In this document: positions 59,584 to 64,000 of the stretch, in pieces | Layout: the number at the start of each line of letters is the position of its first letter | How positions within the stretch are numbered: the stretch's first letter is position 1 | DNA from: Primulina eburnea | Taxonomy: Eukaryota; Streptophyta; Magnoliopsida; Lamiales; Gesneriaceae | Length of the DNA stretch: 64,000 nt | Direction of reading: 5' to 3' | Assembly: GCF_022965805.1 (NCBI RefSeq) | Contig: NW_027331249.1 | Location: forward strand, 1 to 64,000 | The notes under the pieces: model-generated | Databases searched by the model: none | What the model was told of the DNA's origin: nothing | Seen by the model: only the letters and a program-made list of their open reading frames with translations | Translations under genes and position numbers: made by a program

Positions 59584-60325
59584 TGTACCTGCAAGAAATG
59601 TTAGTAGAAATAAAAAAAATATTCCTTACCCATTTTCTCACTGTCACTCCAAAGAAAAATTCGCTCCTCTCCTCTCTATTTTTCTTTTCTCACTGCAAAT
59701 ACTCACCGGTCACTCCGAAGAAATAACGCTCGCACTCAATTGTTTTAACTCGAATTTGATAGTTACTCAAGCTTTGTACTTGTATATCAAACTAATAAGA
59801 TTTCAACTTTTGAAAACTTGCAACTGTCTCACATGGATTGCACAAAAACAAGAACGATAGAATAATACAGAACAAATTTTTCGAGAATTCTGGATTATCA
59901 AATAACAAAGGATGATAGAAATAACGCAGATCGAACAAAGGATAACACAAAACTGAAACAAAACGAATTTTTCTTTTTGTTTTTGATAGATATGAAAATA
60001 GAAACAAAAGTATAACACAGATCTGATAACAGAACGAAATTTTAGAAAGATCTTGAATAACAACGAACAAATAACACAGATCTGAGAACAGAACGGATTT
60101 TTTTTAAATTTTTAGATAGATATGAAAATGAAGAACAAGATACTTACTTGAATTCAATGAGCCAAAGCGCTGATACCAAATGATGCCCTTTTTTTTGTTT
60201 TTTTTTGTTTTTGTCCAACAAAGTCATAGAAAATCGCTACACGAAAATCGGTTTTGAAAATCCTACGAAGAATTGAACGGATAGGCTTACTTGAATAAAA
60301 AAGAACCAAAAGCTCTGATACCAAA
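59584..60325 (-). other. Leader and primer site of Element C
   Basis: It is noncoding. The plus-strand GCTCTGATACCA at 60312-60323 is the primer site for minus orientation. A second GCTGATACCAAATGATG near 60169-60185 repeats the primer-site/LTR junction imperfectly, and AACAGATCTG-type repeats occur at 60018-60085. I see no gene. Confidence 0.75.
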
Positions 60326-61206
60326 TGATGCGAATCCTCGTACGAATGAGAAGCAAACACGATTATCGAAATCGCACCCTCAACTCAATAAAAACAAGGA
60401 TCGATTTTGTTGTCCCGATCATTTGAAACAAGTAACGATTTGTGATATTCACCTCTAAGCGATTAACAGTTAGCAACAAACATCAACGATAAGAACAATT
60501 GAATTTCAAACGAACCTTCAAAGATCTTGTTTTGACAATCCGAGCGAAAAACAATCGACAAACGCCACAAAGATGAAAATCTTTGATAAGTTTGATTTGG
60601 TTTTCTTCTTGTGAAGAACAAAGCTAAAAGCTTTGAAATTTGGGAAAAACTCCTCAAAATATTTTTATCAATCTTCAATAATAATTTTCGTTCATAATCC
60701 TTACAAGCATTAAATAGACAATAAAATACAAGAAAAACAACATAAAGTAGTGTAAAAAGTCATAAAGAACTTGTCTTACAAATTTGGCACGGCACTGCGC
60801 ACGGTGGCGCATGAACTGGCGCAGCCGCGCGCATGGTTCTGCACCCGGACAGCACGGGGCGCGCGGTAGCGCCACTTCTGGCGCGGGCGCGCGCGCTGTT
60901 CTGCTCTGCGCTAGCGCGCGCTCCTGCACTGCTTCTGGCGTGCGCACAGTTCTGCCCATCTGCGCTAGCGCGTGCTGCTGCTTCTGCACATCTGCGCTAG
61001 CGCGTGCTGCTGCACTGCTTCTCTCGGGCCATTTTGCACTCATATGCTTAGTTGTTCGGGATTCCTTCATTATACTATTTGTTGAATTCCACCACTTGCT
61101 TGGATATGCTTGATTAATCATTATTGAGCTTGAAGATCCGAAACAACGACGCTCCCTAAATCTCCTTCCAATCATTTGAACACGCTGCCCAGCCAGATTC
61201 ATATCA
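60326..61206 (-). repeat. 5' LTR of Element C (881 bp)
   Basis: TGATGCGAATCC to ATTCATATCA. The GC-rich U3 block is at 60784-61012 with CTGCGCTAGCGCG repeats; the TATTTAA-like box (minus sense) lies near 60712. ACTTC follows at 61207-61211. Confidence 0.93.
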
Positions 61207-64000
61207 ACTTCTCTAAAGAACAAATCCGCAATGTTTGAAGCATCATCGGTTTTATGACAAGCTATAAAATGTGCCATCTTAGAGAATCTATCCACAACAA
61301 CGAAAATAGAATCCCTCCCTTTCTTAGTCCTAGGCAACCCCAAAATAAAGTCCATAGAAATGTCAATCCAAGTTCTTTTTAAGAATAGCACGAAAAAGTG
61401 TTCCCAAAGTTCTATTGACAATTTCAGTTTGTCCATCCGTTTGAGGATGACAAATAGTAGAAAACAACAATTTTGTGCCATGTTTAGCCCATAAAGTCTT
61501 TCAAAAGTAACTAGAGAATTTAACATCGCGACCAGAAACAATGGACCTAGGCATGCCACGCAACCTAGCGACTTCTCTAAATAACAAATCCGCAATGTTT
61601 GAAGCATCATCGGTTTTATGATAAGCTATAAAATGTTCCATCTTAGATAATCTATCCACAACAACAAAAATTGAATCCCTCCCCTTCTTAGTCCTAGGCC
61701 ACCCAAAATAAAGTCAATAGAAATGTCAATCCAAGTTCTTTTTAAGAATAGCATGCATAAGTGTTCCCAAAGTTCTATTGACAACTTCAGTTTGTCCATC
61801 CGTTTGAGGATGACAAATAGTAGAAAACAACAAATATGTGCCAATTTTAGCCCACAAAGTATTCCACAAGTAACTCAAGAATTTAACATCGCGAGCAGAG
61901 ACAATAGTCCTAGGCATGCCATGCAACCTAGCGACTTCTCTAAAGAACAAATCCGCTATGTTTGAAGCATCATCGGTTTTATGACAAGCTATAAAATGTG
62001 CCATCTTAGAGAATCTATCCACAACAACAAAAATAGAATCTCTCCCTTTCTTAGTCCTAGGCAACCCAAAATAAAGTCCATAGAAATGTCAATCCAAGTT
62101 CTTTTTTAAGAATAGCACGCAAAAGTGTTCCCAAAGTTCTATTGACAACTTCAGTTTTTCCATCCGTTTGAGGATGACAAGTAGTAGAAAACAACAATTT
62201 TGTGCCAAGTTTAGCCCAAAAAGTATTCGACAAGTAACTCAAGAATTTAACATCGAGATCAGAAGCAATAGTCCTAGTCATGCCATGCAACCTAACGACT
62301 TCTCTGAAGAACAAATCCGCAATGTTTGAAGCATCATCAGTTTTAAGACAAGCTATAAAATGTGCCATCTTAGAGAATCTATCCACAACAACAAAAATAG
62401 AATCGCTCCCCTTCTTAGTCCTAGGCAAACCCAAAATAAAGTCCATAGAAATGTAAATCCAAGTTCTTCTTAAGAATAGCACGTAAAAGTGTTCCCAAAG
62501 TTCTATTAACAACTTCAGTTTGTCCATCCGTTTGAGGATGACAAGTAGTAGAAAACAACAATTTTGTGCCAAGTTTAGCCCATAAAGTCTTCCAAAAGTA
62601 ACTCAAGAATTTTACATCGCGACCAGAAACATTAGTCCTAGGCATGCCATGCAACCTAGCGACTTCTCTAAATAACAAATCCGCAATGTTTGACGCATCA
62701 TCGGTTTTATGACAAGCTATAAAATTTGTCATCTTAGAGAATCTATCCACAACAACAAAAATAGAATCCCTCCCCTTCTTTGTCCTAGGCACCCAAAATG
62801 AAGTCCATAGTAATGTCAATCCAAGCTTTTTTTAAGAATAGCACACAAAAGTGTTCCCAAAATTCTATTGACAACTTCAGTTTGTACATTTGAGGATGAC
62901 AAGTAGTAGGAAACAACAATTTTGTGTCATGTTTAGCCCATAAAGTATTCCAAAAGTAACTCAAGAATTTAGCATCGCGATCAAAATCAATAGTCCTAGT
63001 CATGCCATGCAACCTAACGATATCTCTAAAGAACAAATTCGCCATGTTTGGAACGTCATCGGTTTTATGAGAAGCTGTAAAATGTGTCATCTTAGAGAAT
63101 CTATCCACAACAACAAAAATAGAATCCCTCCCCTTCTATGTCCTAGGCAACCCAAAATAAAATCCATAGAAATGTCAATCCAAGTTCTTTTTAAGAATAG
63201 CACGCAAAAGTGTTCCCAAAGTTCTATTGACAACTTCAGTTTGTCCATCCGTTTGAGGATGACAAATAGTAGAAAACAACAATTTTGTGCCAAGTTTAGC
63301 CCAAAAAGTATTCCAAAAGTAACTCAAAAATTTAACATCGCGATCAGAAGCAATAGTCCTAGTCATGGCTTGCAACCTAACGACTTCTCTAAAGAACAAA
63401 TCCGCAATGTTTGAAGCATCATCGGTTTTATGACAAGCTATAAAATGTGTCATCTTAGAGAATCTATCCACAACAACAAAAATAGAATCCCTCGGCTTCA
63501 TAGTCCTAGGCAAACACAAAATAAAGTCCATAGAAATGTCAATCCAAGTTCTTTTTAATAATAGCACGCAAAAGTGTTCCCAAAGTTCTATTGACAACTT
63601 CAGTTTGTCCATCCGCTTGAGATGACAAGTAGTAGAAAACAACAATTTTGTGCCAAGTTTAGCCCAGAAAGTCTTCCAAAAGTAACTCAATAATTTAACA
63701 TCGCGAACAGAGACAATAGTCCTAGGCATGCCATGCAACCTAGCGACTTCTCTAAAGAACAAATCCGCAATGTTTGAAGCATCATCGGTTTTATGACAAG
63801 CTATAAAATGTGTCATCTTAGAGAATCTATCCACAACAACAAAAATAGAATTCCTCCCCTTCTTAGTCCTAGGCAACCCAAAATAAAGTCCATAGAAATG
63901 TCAATCCAAGTTCTTTTTAAGAATAACACGCATAAGTGTTCCCAAAGTTCTATTGACAACTTCAGTTTGTCCATCCGTTTGAGGAGGACAAGTAGTAGAA
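61207..64000 (-). repeat. Integrase-derived 363-bp tandem array, right part (about 7.7 monomers, runs off the window)
   Basis: The same monomer as on the left, with the marker at 61355, 61718, 62081, 62446, 62808, 63167, 63531 and 63893 (spacing 359-365). The first monomer is completed by the last partial monomer before 11870, which shows one continuous array split by Element C. The longest frame (63175-63876, 233 codons) spans almost two monomers. The array continues past the window end. Confidence 0.95.

Larger units (their letters stand above)
11870..61206 (-). mobile_element. Element C: non-autonomous gypsy-like LTR element, split by copia G
   Basis: LTRs at 11870-12772 and 60326-61206 begin TGATGCGAATCC and end ATTCATATCA. 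The 5-bp duplication ACTTC occurs at 11865-11869 and 61207-61211, and joining the outer flanks restores the array monomer exactly. Primer site (60312-60323) and polypurine tract (12773-12787) both show minus-strand orientation. The internal region carries a gag-like remnant and a long ORF but no RT or integrase. Everything from 12910 to 57617 is a later insertion. The family is related to Element B. Confidence 0.93.

Noticed and set aside
60675..61610. 311-codon minus-strand frame mixing integrase and Ala/Arg-rich sequence
   Set aside because: It is a chance fusion of array sequence with the GC-rich LTR of Element C across the insertion point.

Overview
The window is plant nuclear heterochromatin, most likely from a eudicot. 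I see no host gene, tRNA, rRNA or CRISPR. Nearly every base belongs to LTR retrotransposons (Ty3/gypsy chromovirus-like and Ty1/copia) stacked inside one another, or to a 363-bp tandem repeat derived from a retrotransposon integrase. The plant assignment rests on the element types (UBN2-type copia gag, chromodomain-ended gypsy pol) and on the same initiator-Met tRNA primer site (TGGTATCAGAGC) in all seven elements that keep one.

Layout, outermost first. Level 0 is the 363-bp (121-codon) integrase array at 6476-11869 and 61207-64000, coding on the minus strand. Level 1 is Element 1 (gypsy, +, 1-6475; 5' LTR mostly outside the window) at the left edge of the array, and Element C (gypsy-like, non-autonomous, -, 11870-61206, target duplication ACTTC) inside it. 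Level 2 is copia G (+, 12910-57617, duplication TGAAT) inside C. Level 3, inside G: a solo gypsy LTR (-, 14324-16383, AATGT); Element B (non-autonomous, -, 17144-27050, AGAGC); gypsy D (+, 28789-46053, no duplication, abnormal left end); copia E (-, 46641-52646, TTTGT). Level 4: gypsy H (+, 17709-24845, CCGTG) inside an LTR of B, and gypsy F (+, 31947-40457, AATAC) inside the gag of D. Matching 5-bp duplications let the stack be unpicked in order. LTR divergence counted by eye mostly agrees (F youngest, then H and E, D and B, then G); the exception is outer C, whose LTRs look less diverged than those of G.

Coding capacity. Gypsy H has an uninterrupted 1475-codon gag-pol and LTRs of equal length, so it may be autonomous. 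Gypsy F has one full-length 1506-codon frame broken only by three stop codons, each explicable as C-to-T at CAG or CGA. Gypsy D has a coherent gag-pol split only by F, plus an extra coiled-coil ORF upstream of gag. Copia G, copia E and Element 1 are decayed. Elements B and C lack pol, share an unusual ORF and probably depend on another element.

The best candidates for something new are the satellite-like array whose monomer spans the whole D,D(35)E integrase core, the extra ORF of D with its twin splice-acceptor-like starts, the B/C non-autonomous family, and the recurring clusters of palindromic or direct repeats just upstream of the TATA box in the LTRs.
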